From contig CAWGAF010000001.1 in NCBI GenBank assembly GCA_963820495.1, positions 1,116,001 to 1,180,000 on the forward strand: a DNA stretch of 64,000 nt, in the 5' to 3' direction. A program made the translations under genes and the position numbers. This DNA comes from JBBIPA01 sp963820495. Its GTDB lineage: Bacteria; Chloroflexota; Dehalococcoidia; GIF9; UBA5629. The notes under the pieces were generated by a model. It saw only the letters and a list, made by a program, of their open reading frames with translations. It was not told the origin of the DNA and did not search any database. This document shows, piece by piece, positions 1-8,739 of this stretch; position 1 is the stretch's first letter; the number at the start of each line of letters is the position of its first letter.

Positions 1-848
1 ACCAGTACATTAGCCCCAGCTAAAAGAAGACTGCTAGCTGCAATACTCTCCCAGAGTAAGCCCTGCTCTTTGCTTGCCTTAGCCTGCTTGGTCTTCCAGC
101 TTTCGCCGCCCAGGTCAGCAATAATAGGCATCTGCATGGTGGTATCGCCAAACATGACCCCGATGTGCTTGGTTCTTTCCATGATGGTGAAACTGTATTC
201 CATACCATAGCCCAGGGCTGAACTCAGCGGATCAATAACTATCCTATCTGGTGGGAAGGATTTCAAAAGTTTCACATTCAATTCTTTTTCCAGGTTTATA
301 TCCAGCGGAGTTTGGGCGATGATGCTATGCCCGTGGTCCAGAGCCGCTTTGCTTATAGGCTCGAAGTTCTCCTTAACCACAGGGCCCAGGAGCAACTTCT
401 CACCGCTACAGACTTCAGCCACCTTGGTTAATACTGAAACATCCTTGGTTTCATCACCCGAACCGTAGACGATAACCGCAGCCTTTACGGAGTCCACAAC
501 CTTTTTAACCGTAGCCGCAGCCTTATCGGCCGAGTCATTGGCTCCTGCGGGATCAGTACTTGCCAAACGCATACAGATTAAATCGGCTCCGTAGTCGAGG
601 CATTTCTTGGCCCAGGCAACCGGATCATTGAGCACGTCCTTGTAAGGTTCACGCACCCACTCCGCCCAGGCTGCAGGATCAGTATCCCAGACTTCTAGAG
701 CAAGCTTCGGGCGATTTTGAATTGTCCCCTCAAAAAAATGAAAGGGAAGAACACTCTCCCCTCCAATTTTTATGGCTTTGTCACCCTTACCAATTACAAC
801 CTCTGCCACTTTTCCGGTATAAGTTTCTACAGGTGCTTTGTATTCCAT
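1..848 (-). CDS. acsD: Corrinoid iron-sulfur protein small subunit / CO dehydrogenase-acetyl-CoA synthase delta subunit (partial, 3' end off window)
   Basis: An uninterrupted minus-strand reading frame runs from an ATG at 848-846 to the left edge, about 282 codons. An AAGGAG Shine-Dalgarno sequence lies about 7 bases upstream. The N-terminus has the family feel (METYTGKV-like start, KIGGESVLPFHFFEG, then LALEVWDTDP and YKDVLNDPVAWAKKC) followed by a TIM-barrel-like body with GADLICMRLASTDP and VIVYGSGDETKDV. In this family the protein pairs with the large CFeSP subunit to carry methylcobamide to acetyl-CoA synthase in the Wood-Ljungdahl pathway, in the cytoplasm. It follows acsE by 31 bases on the same strand, which supports the assignment. 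The C-terminal few dozen residues expected (family about 310 aa) lie outside the window. The bacterial acsD and archaeal cdhD names cannot be separated from this fragment. Confidence 0.88.
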   Translation of the reverse strand, partial: MEYKAPVETYTGKVAEVVIGKGDKAIKIGGESVLPFHFFEGTIQNRPKLALEVWDTDPAAWAEWVREPYKDVLNDPVAWAKKCLDYGADLICMRLASTDPAGANDSADKAAATVKKVVDSVKAAVIVYGSGDETKDVSVLTKVAEVCSGEKLLLGPVVKENFEPISKAALDHGHSIIAQTPLDINLEKELNVKLLKSFPPDRIVIDPLSSALGYGMEYSFTIMERTKHIGVMFGDTTMQMPIIADLGGESWKTKQAKASKEQGLLWESIAASSLLLAGANVL

Positions 849-879
849 CGTCTACTCCTTATGCTACATTTTTATAATC

Positions 880-1758
880 TTACATCTCCAACCAGGCATG
901 GGAATATAATGTCTTCCCCATGAGCACTTTGGTAGTTTTAATATAGTCCTGTTCCTGCTTGGATAAAGAGGATAGGGGTATATCTTCCCCGTCCATCGTC
1001 TTGTATATAAGATCAACGATTTTAGGCATTTTGCCCTTATTTATAGCTACAAGCTCCGAGTCCAAGACATCGGCAATCGCTGAGTAAAGTCCTACTCTAC
1101 CCAGCATAACCATAAAGGTACGATTGAGAATGCCCCTCAGTTGCTCTGGCGTACCATTAGACACATTTGATAGACCGATCGTAGACTTAACTCCGGGCAA
1201 AAGGTCAGCGAGTATAGCAATAAATTCACCAGCTTCAGCGACCTGTTTTTGGTCGGCGCTTACCGGCAGGATAATGGGGTCAACCCAGATATCTTCGTTA
1301 GGAATTCCCATCTCATTGGCAAGCGTAACTGTTTCCATGATACTTTCTGTCCTGGAATCAATATCAGGTGGACAGCCTTTATCAGTCAGAACTGAGATGA
1401 CCACATTAGTGTTATATTTCTTGGCTAAAGGAAGCATCCTCTCCTTACTGTCGGTTCTACCTGAGGAAGAATTAAGCAAGGGTCTCTTTTTGCAAGCTTT
1501 CAGACCTGCTTCCATAGCTACGGGATTTAGAGTATCAACGGAAAGGGGCAAATCGGTGACACCTTGAATGGTTTCAACCAGCCATTTTGTCACCTCTTCA
1601 GGGTCTCTCTTGGCAGGGCCTAGGTTTATATCGATATAGTCCGCCCCAGCCGCAGCTTGAGCCTTAGCCAAGTCTTGGATAACTTTGGGGTCACGGTTCT
1701 TTACAGCATCGTTTACATCCTTGGAAATTATGTGGATACTTTCGCCAATTAAAACCAT
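880..1758 (-). CDS. acsE: 5-methyltetrahydrofolate:corrinoid iron-sulfur protein methyltransferase
   Basis: A 292-aa protein with a pterin-binding TIM-barrel fold. Visible family signatures are the N-terminal IGESIHI, the DYIDINLGPA strand, PLSVDTLNP, LLNSSSG and IGLSNVSNGTP, all typical of AcsE/MeTr-like methyltransferases. In the family it moves the methyl group from methyl-H4folate to the cobalt of the corrinoid iron-sulfur protein. The start ATG at 1758 has AAGGAGG six bases upstream. It is the upstream gene of an apparent operon with acsD. A perfect 8-bp-stem hairpin (1794-1813) sits in its upstream region. Length matches the family (about 260-300 aa). Confidence in the methyltransferase is high; the exact AcsE role rests on the acsD neighbour. 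Confidence 0.9.
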   Translation of the reverse strand: MVLIGESIHIISKDVNDAVKNRDPKVIQDLAKAQAAAGADYIDINLGPAKRDPEEVTKWLVETIQGVTDLPLSVDTLNPVAMEAGLKACKKRPLLNSSSGRTDSKERMLPLAKKYNTNVVISVLTDKGCPPDIDSRTESIMETVTLANEMGIPNEDIWVDPIILPVSADQKQVAEAGEFIAILADLLPGVKSTIGLSNVSNGTPEQLRGILNRTFMVMLGRVGLYSAIADVLDSELVAINKGKMPKIVDLIYKTMDGEDIPLSSLSKQEQDYIKTTKVLMGKTLYSHAWLEM

Positions 1759-2169
1759 CTATGCCTCCTTAATTTATACTGCTGCATACAAATGGGGAGA
1801 AAGCATTCTCCCCAATATCCCTACCGAAGCCAAACCAACAGACATTCTACATCACTATCGCAAACGTGTCAAAATCTTGGGCTACCGTTTTACATACGAC
1901 TGTCAGAAAAAGCAATTTTTTGCCAAAATTTTCGGCGCTCTGGGGCGGGAAATTTCTTAAAAAGGCTCAACTTTTCAAGCCCGCCATCAAAAGGTCCCAC
2001 CTTACCTTTGCCTTTTATTTTTATGGATCATGTGGTAAAATTAGGGAAATGCAATAAGTTGTATAATTGACTTTTGTCTATACTATATGTGGGATTATAG
2101 ACCACAACCACGGCGTATCCAATGCATTGAAAAAGGGCCCTTTTATGACCTGTTTCTTAAACACAAGCA
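1759..2169. other. Divergent intergenic region between acsE and gyrB
   Basis: This 411-base gap separates the minus-strand acs genes from gyrB. It holds a perfect inverted repeat GGGGAGAA-AGCA-TTCTCCCC at 1794-1813, 36 bases before the acsE start; it has no T-tract on the acsE strand, so it looks like a leader hairpin and not a terminator. A consensus -10 hexamer TATAAT occurs at 2062-2067 on the plus strand and a TTGACT at 2067-2072; neither has a well-spaced partner hexamer. The short open frames in the gap have no coding character. I see no RNA gene. Confidence 0.4.
2062..2067 (+). promoter_or_regulatory. Possible -10 element for gyrB
   Basis: TATAAT, identical to the sigma70 consensus, lies about 100 bases upstream of the gyrB start. 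The region 16-18 bases upstream is AT-rich but has no good -35, so this is a weak call. Confidence 0.25.
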
Positions 2170-4101
2170 ATGGCACAACAACAAGCTACAAATAATCACA
2201 TAAACAATTCTGAAAGCTACGGCGCCGAAGACATCCGTATCCTAGATGGTCTGGAGGCAGTACGCAAGCGTCCGGGCATGTACATTGGCAGCACCGACCA
2301 GCATGGGCTGCACCATCTGGCATACGAGATCGTCTACAACGCCATTGATGAAGCCATGGCTGGTTGCTGTACCCGGACTGAGATAATCATACATAATGAT
2401 AACTCGGTAACGGTTACCGACAATGGCCGAGGCATTCCTGTGGATATTCACCCCACCACCAATAAATCGGCGCTGGAAGCAGTAATGACCATGCTCCATG
2501 CTGGAGCCAAATTCGGCGGGGAAAGCTATAAAGTATCCAGTGGTCTACATGGCGTGGGAGCTTCGGTGGTAAATGCCCTGTCCTCTTGGGTAAAGGTTGA
2601 GGTGAGGCGGCAGGGCAAACTCTATTACCAGAAATACGAGCGCGGTATTCCTCTGGCAGACGTGAAAGTCATCGGAGATGCCAATGACACAGGAACCACC
2701 ATAACCTTTATGGCTGACTTAGAAATCTTTGCTGAGATTAGCTATGATTTCAATACTCTTTCCCAACGCCTTAAAGAGCTTGCCTTTTTAAATAAGAACT
2801 TGGAGATATATTTCAAAGACGAGAGAACTGATCGAGAGGTGACCTACTTTTTCGAAGGCGGCATAGCCAGCCTCATCAGCCGATTTAACCGGAACCGTCA
2901 TGTCCTCCATAACCAGCCAGTCTACTTATCGGGCAGCGTCAACAGCACCAATGTTGAAGCAGCCCTGCAATATAATGACGGCTTTGCTGAGTCTATGCTT
3001 AGCTTTGCTAACTGTGTCAACACCATAGACGGAGGCAGTCATCTCACCGGCTTCCGCACAGCATTAACCCGCGTTCTCAACGACTATGCCAGGAAAAGCA
3101 AGCTGTTAAAGGATAATGATGCCAACCTCATAGGCGAAGACTTCAGAGATGGGTTAACTGCTATTATCAGCGTTAAAATTACTGAACCTCAGTTTGAGGG
3201 GCAAACCAAAGCCAAATTGGGCAATCCAGAAGTAAAAACCCATGTTGAATCAGTAGTATCCGATGGTCTAACCTTATATCTGGAACAGCATCCTGACGAT
3301 GCCAAGTCAATTATAGATAAGTGTATAGTTTCAGCTAAAGCCAGAGAGGCAGCCCGGAAGGCTCGCGATCTCATTTTCAAGAAGAGTGGCTTTGAAACGG
3401 GCACACTTCCAGGAAAACTAGCAGACTGCTCCGAGAAAGATCCTCAGGAATGTGAGCTTTACCTAGTAGAAGGCGACTCAGCCGGAGGGTCAGCGAAACA
3501 GGGCCGCGACCGCCGTTTCCAAGCTATCTTGCCTTTAAGAGGCAAAATCCTGAACGTAGAGAAGGCGGCACAGGACAAGGTCCTGAGCCACGAAGAAATC
3601 AGGGCTATGGTAACGGCACTGGGTGTCGGGGTTGGGGACCAAACAGATCTCTCCAGATTGCGTTATCATCGGGTCATTATCATGACTGATGCTGATGTGG
3701 ATGGTGCGCATATCCGTACTCTGCTCCTTACCTTCTTCTACCGTAACCTGCTAGAGCTGATCAGCCAGGGTCATTTATATATTGCTCAACCTCCACTTTA
3801 CCGAATAAAATCAGGCAAGCAGGAATTCTGGATTTACTCGGATAAAGAGAGGGACGCTAAACTCAATGAATTGAAAAGCAATAAAACAGAAGTCCAGCGC
3901 TACAAAGGTCTGGGCGAAATGAGTCCTGTACAGCTCTGGGAAACAACCATGAACCCCGAAACGAGAACCTTACTGAAAGTAGAAGTCGAGGACGCCATGG
4001 CAGCCGACTGGGTATTTCACATGCTTATGGGCAGTGAAGTTCCGCCACGAAAATCTTTCATCCAAGCACATGCCCGAAGCGTGAAAAACCTGGATATCTA
4101 G
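2170..4101 (+). CDS. gyrB: DNA gyrase subunit B
   Basis: 643 aa, the normal length for the short GyrB form. The N-terminal GHKL ATPase is marked by LEAVRKRPGMYIGST (about residues 30-44), the E-x3-N metal/ATP motif, DNGRGIPVD and GLHGVGASVVNALS. The TOPRIM domain carries LVEGDSAGGSAKQGRDR and TDADVDGAHIRTLLL; the C-terminus has the RYKGLGEM motif. It forms the A2B2 gyrase with the GyrA encoded at 22689-25184, introducing negative supercoils. One oddity is a Tyr before the metal-ligand Asn (EIVYN) where most GyrB have Asp. The ATG has no recognisable Shine-Dalgarno. It converges on nadD with only 18 bases between them. A ParE identity is unlikely because the only partner in the window is GyrA. 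Confidence 0.96.
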   Translation: MAQQQATNNHINNSESYGAEDIRILDGLEAVRKRPGMYIGSTDQHGLHHLAYEIVYNAIDEAMAGCCTRTEIIIHNDNSVTVTDNGRGIPVDIHPTTNKSALEAVMTMLHAGAKFGGESYKVSSGLHGVGASVVNALSSWVKVEVRRQGKLYYQKYERGIPLADVKVIGDANDTGTTITFMADLEIFAEISYDFNTLSQRLKELAFLNKNLEIYFKDERTDREVTYFFEGGIASLISRFNRNRHVLHNQPVYLSGSVNSTNVEAALQYNDGFAESMLSFANCVNTIDGGSHLTGFRTALTRVLNDYARKSKLLKDNDANLIGEDFRDGLTAIISVKITEPQFEGQTKAKLGNPEVKTHVESVVSDGLTLYLEQHPDDAKSIIDKCIVSAKAREAARKARDLIFKKSGFETGTLPGKLADCSEKDPQECELYLVEGDSAGGSAKQGRDRRFQAILPLRGKILNVEKAAQDKVLSHEEIRAMVTALGVGVGDQTDLSRLRYHRVIIMTDADVDGAHIRTLLLTFFYRNLLELISQGHLYIAQPPLYRIKSGKQEFWIYSDKERDAKLNELKSNKTEVQRYKGLGEMSPVQLWETTMNPETRTLLKVEVEDAMAADWVFHMLMGSEVPPRKSFIQAHARSVKNLDI

Positions 4102-4119
4102 ATTCTCAAAACTAATCGT

Positions 4120-4740
4120 CTATTGATATAACTTGTGTTCCCTGATATATTTCTCAACTTGGTCAGGCACCAGTCCTCTAATAGACAACCCCTTAGTCAC
4201 CCTCATCCGGATATCCGTGGAACTGATATCAACAGGTTTCATATCAAGCAATACTGTACTATTCTTTACTCCCGGAACAGAGACCTCTAGAGATTCCAAG
4301 TTCGGCGGGTTGCTAGTCGTCCTGGTAAAAGCTACCAGCCGGCATATCTTCAGCAGCTCCGCTGGATTATGCCACTTAGGCAGTTCGTTCAAACTATCCC
4401 AGCCCAGGATCAGGAAAAGCTTCACTTTCATGCCCAGGTTCTTTTGCAGATCGTACAGAGTATCCACAGTATAAGAAGGTCCCTGCCGTTCTATCTCAAC
4501 AGTAGAAAGCTCAAAATAAGGTTTGCCAGAAATGGCTAACTCTATCATTTTTTTACGATGTTCGGCTGGTGTAATCTCTCTGTTTACCTTAAGCCAGGGC
4601 TGCCCAGCAGGAACAAAGACAACCCGACTGAGCTCTAGCCTGTGCCTAGCTTCTTCGGCTATGGCGAGATGTCCGAAATGAATAGGGTCAAAGGTTCCGC
4701 CCAGTATACCTGTATTCGTTTCAGTAAGATTGCTTTTCAA
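4120..4740 (-). CDS. nadD: Nicotinate-nucleotide adenylyltransferase
   Basis: 206 aa. The nucleotidyltransferase signature GGTFDPIHFGH (residues about 14-24) and the C-terminal ISSTDIRMRV (S/TxxxR-type motif) are both present, which define the NadD family. The enzyme makes nicotinate adenine dinucleotide from NaMN and ATP in NAD synthesis. The frame opens with TTG at 4740-4738, since no ATG precedes the signature; a weak GGGG lies about ten bases upstream. It lies 84 bases downstream of obg on the same strand, in the order dnaA-obg-nadD. Confidence 0.92.
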   Translation of the reverse strand: MKSNLTETNTGILGGTFDPIHFGHLAIAEEARHRLELSRVVFVPAGQPWLKVNREITPAEHRKKMIELAISGKPYFELSTVEIERQGPSYTVDTLYDLQKNLGMKVKLFLILGWDSLNELPKWHNPAELLKICRLVAFTRTTSNPPNLESLEVSVPGVKNSTVLLDMKPVDISSTDIRMRVTKGLSIRGLVPDQVEKYIREHKLYQ

Positions 4741-4824
4741 TCTTTTACCCCAGCATTATCTCCATTGGGGGTGAGATGGGATATCCTCATGTCTAGAAAA
4801 GCTTCGCTCCTGTCAATTCCTTTA

Positions 4825-5889
4825 TCACCTCTTAACTTTGGGTTTTGGCCTGAACACCATGGGCGGTGGTTCTACCTCTATTTTATTCTCACCGATCTTG
4901 TCCAGCATATCAGCAACCTCCGACATAAGTCCAGCCACACCCTGCCTAGTAATCCCGGAAATGAAGTGAACCCTGATTCCGTGAGATTCAAAAAGCTCTC
5001 TGGTTTTTGACATACGGGCTTGCACTTCAGGCAGGTCTACTTTATTCACTGCCACAATCTGGGGTTTTTTCGCTAGTTCTGGTTTATATAAAGACAGTTC
5101 ATTATTCAACTTATTTATATCGTCTATTAAATTCGTAGAATTACCATCCACTAGGTGAAGCAATACTTTAGTCCTCTCAGCATGACGCAGAAAATCATAG
5201 CCCAAACCCTTTCCTTGATGTGCACCTTCTATCAGACCAGGGATTTCCGCTAAAACAAATACTTTCTTCTCCACCTCAACCTTGCCAAGAACTGGCTCAA
5301 GAGTGGTAAATGGATAATCTGCAGCCTTTGGTTTAGCAGCAGAAACAGCAGCTAGCAGAGTTGATTTTCCCACATTAGGGTACCCAATAATCCCTACATC
5401 AGCAATAAGCTTCAGATCAAGGAAAAGACGAAATTCCTCACCTTTCTCACCCTTAGTAGCTTTTTCAGGTGCTTGGTTTGTAGCAGAGGCAAAGTGTACA
5501 TTCCCCAAGCCTCCTCTGCCCCCTCTAGCCACCAAGATTTTCTGACTCTGTTGACTTAAGTCACCCAAAAACTCATCTCCATCATCTCCCCTCTTATACA
5601 CCACTGTCCCCACCGGCACCACAATCTCCAGATCACTACCCTTTCTGCCAGACTTCTTTTGCCCAGCTCCGTTCTTACCGGATTCAGCTTTAAACAGCCT
5701 CTTATGCCGAAACAATGACAGATTGGTCAGACTCCTATCAGCTTTAATATGGACATTTCCACCATTCCCTCCATCTCCCCCATCTGGACCCCCCAAGGGA
5801 ACAAACATTTCCCTTCTAAAACTAACCACACCGTCACCACCATTTCCTGCTCTAACCAAGATTTCTACTCTATCCACATTGTCCACCAT
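4825..5889 (-). CDS. obgE: Obg family GTPase (ribosome assembly), lacking the OCT domain
   Basis: 354 aa. The N-terminal glycine-rich Obg fold is clear (VSFRREMFVPLGGPDGGDGG), followed by the G domain: G1 GYPNVGKST near residue 165, switch region YPFTTLEPVLG, G3 IPGLIEGAHQGKGLG and G4 NKVDLPE. The usual Asp before the G3 motif is replaced (AEIPGLIEGA). In this family the protein acts in late 50S subunit assembly and growth control. The protein ends about 20 residues after the G domain with a basic PKPKVKR tail, so the C-terminal OCT domain seen in many Obg proteins is absent; I found no continuation in the other frames. ATG start at 5889. It is downstream of dnaA and upstream of nadD. Confidence 0.93.
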   Translation of the reverse strand: MVDNVDRVEILVRAGNGGDGVVSFRREMFVPLGGPDGGDGGNGGNVHIKADRSLTNLSLFRHKRLFKAESGKNGAGQKKSGRKGSDLEIVVPVGTVVYKRGDDGDEFLGDLSQQSQKILVARGGRGGLGNVHFASATNQAPEKATKGEKGEEFRLFLDLKLIADVGIIGYPNVGKSTLLAAVSAAKPKAADYPFTTLEPVLGKVEVEKKVFVLAEIPGLIEGAHQGKGLGYDFLRHAERTKVLLHLVDGNSTNLIDDINKLNNELSLYKPELAKKPQIVAVNKVDLPEVQARMSKTRELFESHGIRVHFISGITRQGVAGLMSEVADMLDKIGENKIEVEPPPMVFRPKPKVKR

Positions 5890-6095
5890 AGTGTATATCT
5901 ATTAGACAATATAATATAAGATTTAAGTATATTATTCTAATAATAGTATTAATAATTAAAACAGATTAATAAGTGGATGGATTTAGAGTTTTTGAATTTA
6001 CTGAAGCCGAATTAGGACTTAAGGGGGTTTATCAACAAATCATAGAGAAAGAATAAACAATTTTGGCCTGGTTTTCCACAAACTATTAACAGGGT
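5890..6095. other. AT-rich dnaA-obg gap; candidate origin or DnaA-binding region
   Basis: The first 80 bases (5890-5970) are almost entirely A/T, the kind of DNA expected at a duplex-unwinding element. Downstream lie TTATCAACA (about 6029-6037) and TTTTCCACA (about 6071-6079), each one base away from the DnaA box TTATCCACA. Replication origins often adjoin dnaA. The number of boxes is small, so this is suggestive only. Confidence 0.35.
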
Positions 6096-7469
6096 TTAGG
6101 ATTTTCCCTTGATGCCCAGTGACTGGCGAAGTTCCTCAACTGACCTGGCAAGTTGTGGATTTATGGTGGCCTCGGCAGATATTTTCTCATAACCGTAAAG
6201 CACAGTGGTATGGTCTCTGCCACCGAGTATCCTGCCGATTTCGGATAAGGGGTAGTGGTTTTGCTCGCGGAGTAAATACATAGCCATCTGGCGGGCTAGT
6301 GCTGTCTTCCGGTCTCTTCTTCTCCCCGCTAGTGCTTCGGGAGTTAGATCGTAGTAGTTGGCTACAGCATCCAATATTTTTTCAGGCGTTAGGCCAGCGG
6401 CATCTTTGCGGCCCTCCTTGACCAGCAGGTCTGCCAGTGCCTGCATAGCTGTTTTCATATCCAAATCTGATCCACTGAGCTTGGCGTAAGTAATTACCCT
6501 GTTTAACCCGCCTTCCAGTTCACGCACATTGTGTCGGAATTGAGTTGCTATGAAGAGAAGTATTTCTGGAGCAATAGACATTTTTAGCTGTTTTGCCTTA
6601 ATTTTAAGAATAGCTAGGCAGGTTTCTTGTTCGGGTGGCTTAATATCGGCGACAAGCCCACCTTCCATGCGGGACTTCAACCTTTTCTCTAATGCACATA
6701 TAGATTTCGGTGGGCAATCACAGGTTACCACGATCTGGCAGTTATCTTTATGCAGGTCGTTAAAGATATTGTAGAAGCATTCTTGAGTTTGGACTTTGCC
6801 GCTAAGGAACTGGAAGTCGTCGACTAGCAGTATGTCAGTTCTCCGGTATTTGGCATGAAACTCTTCAGCGGTATTATTCTTGAGAGTAAGGACAAATTCA
6901 CTGGTAAGCTGCTCAGCACTGGCGTACAAGACCCGGTGACCAGCGGCTTTGGCGGCATGTCCTATGGCGAGCAGTAAATGTGTTTTGCCCAGGCCAGTAT
7001 CGCTATAAATAAAAAGAGGATTATAAACGTTGCCAGGATTCTCAGAAACTTCCAGAGCGGCAGCATAAGCCAGCCGATTGGATTCACCAGTGATAAAATT
7101 ATTGAAGGTATACCTGGGGTTAAGGCTGTTAGATACAGCCAATCGGCTGGCTTTTACGCTTATTCCTCCGTCAGCTTGATAAGGATGAGCTGCTGGTTGA
7201 GCGCCATATTGCCTAGGTGGCTTGACCACTTCAAACTGGATATTTACGTGTTTACCGATAATACTGGACAACGTTTTTTTGATCAAGGAATTGAGGCGGC
7301 TTTCCAGCCATTCTGCGACAAAGGCATTGGGAGCGCCGATAACAAAGACCTCATCCTGGTACTTTACGCCTATAGTATCTTTCAACCACGTATCAAAATT
7401 TGGCTTGTTAACTTGGACTTGAAGCTCTCCCAGAACAGCTTCCCAGATTTCTCGCGATGATTTCAACAA
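6096..7469 (-). CDS. dnaA: Chromosomal replication initiator protein DnaA
   Basis: 457 aa, typical length. Domain I (residues 1-75) binds helicase/DiaA-type partners in the family. The AAA+ domain starts with NPRYTFNNFITGESN, then Walker A SDTGLGKTHLL and Walker B DILLVDDFQFLSGK. The C-terminal domain IV has the DnaA signature GGRDHTTVLYGYEKI that reads DnaA boxes. Two in-frame TTG codons open the frame (7469 and 7466); the second is better spaced from the GAAAGG Shine-Dalgarno, so the protein may be one residue shorter. It heads the minus-strand order dnaA-obg-nadD. The region upstream (7470-7727) is shared with fmt and may contain autoregulatory DnaA boxes. Confidence 0.96.
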   Translation of the reverse strand: MLKSSREIWEAVLGELQVQVNKPNFDTWLKDTIGVKYQDEVFVIGAPNAFVAEWLESRLNSLIKKTLSSIIGKHVNIQFEVVKPPRQYGAQPAAHPYQADGGISVKASRLAVSNSLNPRYTFNNFITGESNRLAYAAALEVSENPGNVYNPLFIYSDTGLGKTHLLLAIGHAAKAAGHRVLYASAEQLTSEFVLTLKNNTAEEFHAKYRRTDILLVDDFQFLSGKVQTQECFYNIFNDLHKDNCQIVVTCDCPPKSICALEKRLKSRMEGGLVADIKPPEQETCLAILKIKAKQLKMSIAPEILLFIATQFRHNVRELEGGLNRVITYAKLSGSDLDMKTAMQALADLLVKEGRKDAAGLTPEKILDAVANYYDLTPEALAGRRRDRKTALARQMAMYLLREQNHYPLSEIGRILGGRDHTTVLYGYEKISAEATINPQLARSVEELRQSLGIKGKS

Positions 7470-7727
7470 TATACCTTTCTAAAGTTTTAAAGCTGGTTTG
7501 TAATCCACATCAGAAAAAGGCAAAATAAAGCCATGCTAATGAAACGAAAATGCCCCCGGCTAATTAGTCTGTAAACATTAGAATTCGAAGCTAACGTTGA
7601 GGTATTAAATTAAAGTTAGGTGACCCCCGAATACATCCCCAAAACAACTAAAGAGTAACATGCCCCACTTTCGGGGTGTCAAGGGGGTTTTTGACATAAC
7701 AGGGGGTTTTGGCAAAAAATATTTTAA
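7470..7727. other. Divergent dnaA/fmt intergenic region; candidate origin
   Basis: This 258-base gap separates divergent dnaA and fmt. It holds TAATCCACA at 7501-7509, one base from the DnaA box consensus. A TTGACA hexamer at 7691-7696 faces fmt, but no -10 lies at 16-19 bases, so it is not called as a promoter. Runs of G (AGGGGG at about 7682 and 7701) flank it. No gene is apparent. Confidence 0.3.
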
Positions 7728-8672
7728 ATGAAAAAACGGGTCATTTTTATGGGGACTCCGGAGTTTGCCGCGCCGAGTCTGGAGGCATTGATTAACAATG
7801 CTTATGAGATGGTGGCAGTGTATACGCAGCCTGATAAGGAAGCGGGTCGTGGTCGGCATATAACCTTATCCCTAGTAAAGGAGCTGGCATTGTCCCGTGG
7901 ACTGGAAGTAGTGCAGCCGGAAGCCTTGAAAGATAGCAGTGTGGTAGCACACATAGCCAGCTTGAAACCAGATTTGATCGTGGTGGCAGCTTACGGGCGC
8001 ATCATTCCGCCTGAGGTATTAAGTATGCCTGAGTTTGGTTGCATTAATGTCCACCCCTCACTGCTGCCATGCTATCGAGGCTCTTCGCCGATAGCTACAG
8101 CTATCTTGCAGGGGGATGAAGTTAGTGGCGTTACCATTATGTTACTGGATAAAGGAATGGATACAGGGCCTATTCTAGCACAGAAGAGCGTATCAATTTC
8201 TGGGGAAGATACCACTGGTTCTCTAACCGTCAGGCTGGCGCAGTTTGGTGCCCAGTTGCTGGTGGAGACATTACCTCAATGGTTTGAAGGAAAAATCACA
8301 CCACAGCCGCAGGACGAGAACAGGGCAAGCTATACTAAAATTATTTCCAAAGAAGATGGGGAATTAGACTGGCATCTAACTGCTCTGGAGCTGTGGCGGC
8401 GGGTAAGAGCCTTTGATCCCTGGCCAGGATGTTATACCTGGTGGCAGGGGAAGCGCTTGAAGGTTAACGAAACTATTCCGCTGGCTGGAGGAGAGCCTGA
8501 GGAAGCGGGTAAAGTTGTGGCTTTGCCGCAGGGAGCTGAAGCGCCTGTTGGAGTTGGAACCAGGGATGGTATTCTAGGCCTCATCAGGATTCAACTGGAG
8601 GGGAAACGGGTAATATCAGTCGAGGAGTTTGTACGAGGGCAGCGCGATTTCGTGGGCAGCCGTTTGCTTTGA
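7728..8672 (+). CDS. fmt: Methionyl-tRNA formyltransferase
   Basis: 314 aa, the usual length. The start MKKRVIFMGTPEFA matches the family N-terminus, which sets the ATG at 7728 although no Shine-Dalgarno is visible. The catalytic formyltransferase core has HPSLLPCYRGSSPI (Asn-His-Asp type active site region) and SGVTIMLLDKGMDTGPIL; the C-terminal beta-barrel domain follows (WRRVRAFDPWPG). It formylates initiator Met-tRNA with 10-formyl-H4folate. It is divergent from dnaA and followed by a membrane protease gene. Confidence 0.95.
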   Translation: MKKRVIFMGTPEFAAPSLEALINNAYEMVAVYTQPDKEAGRGRHITLSLVKELALSRGLEVVQPEALKDSSVVAHIASLKPDLIVVAAYGRIIPPEVLSMPEFGCINVHPSLLPCYRGSSPIATAILQGDEVSGVTIMLLDKGMDTGPILAQKSVSISGEDTTGSLTVRLAQFGAQLLVETLPQWFEGKITPQPQDENRASYTKIISKEDGELDWHLTALELWRRVRAFDPWPGCYTWWQGKRLKVNETIPLAGGEPEEAGKVVALPQGAEAPVGVGTRDGILGLIRIQLEGKRVISVEEFVRGQRDFVGSRLL

Positions 8673-8739
8673 CTTCGATATTTATTTCGAATAAAATTGA
8701 AATTTGTTACACATTTTTCATGAGGAGATAAAGTAGAGC

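Noticed and set aside
1685..2070. Several 60-90-codon plus-strand frames before gyrB
   Set aside because: They overlap acsE or each other, lack ribosome binding sites and have no coding-like composition.
7691..7725. TTGACA with downstream TATTTT as an fmt promoter
   Set aside because: The spacer would be 23 bases; at 17 bases the -10 is AAAAAA. Not credible as a sigma70 pair.
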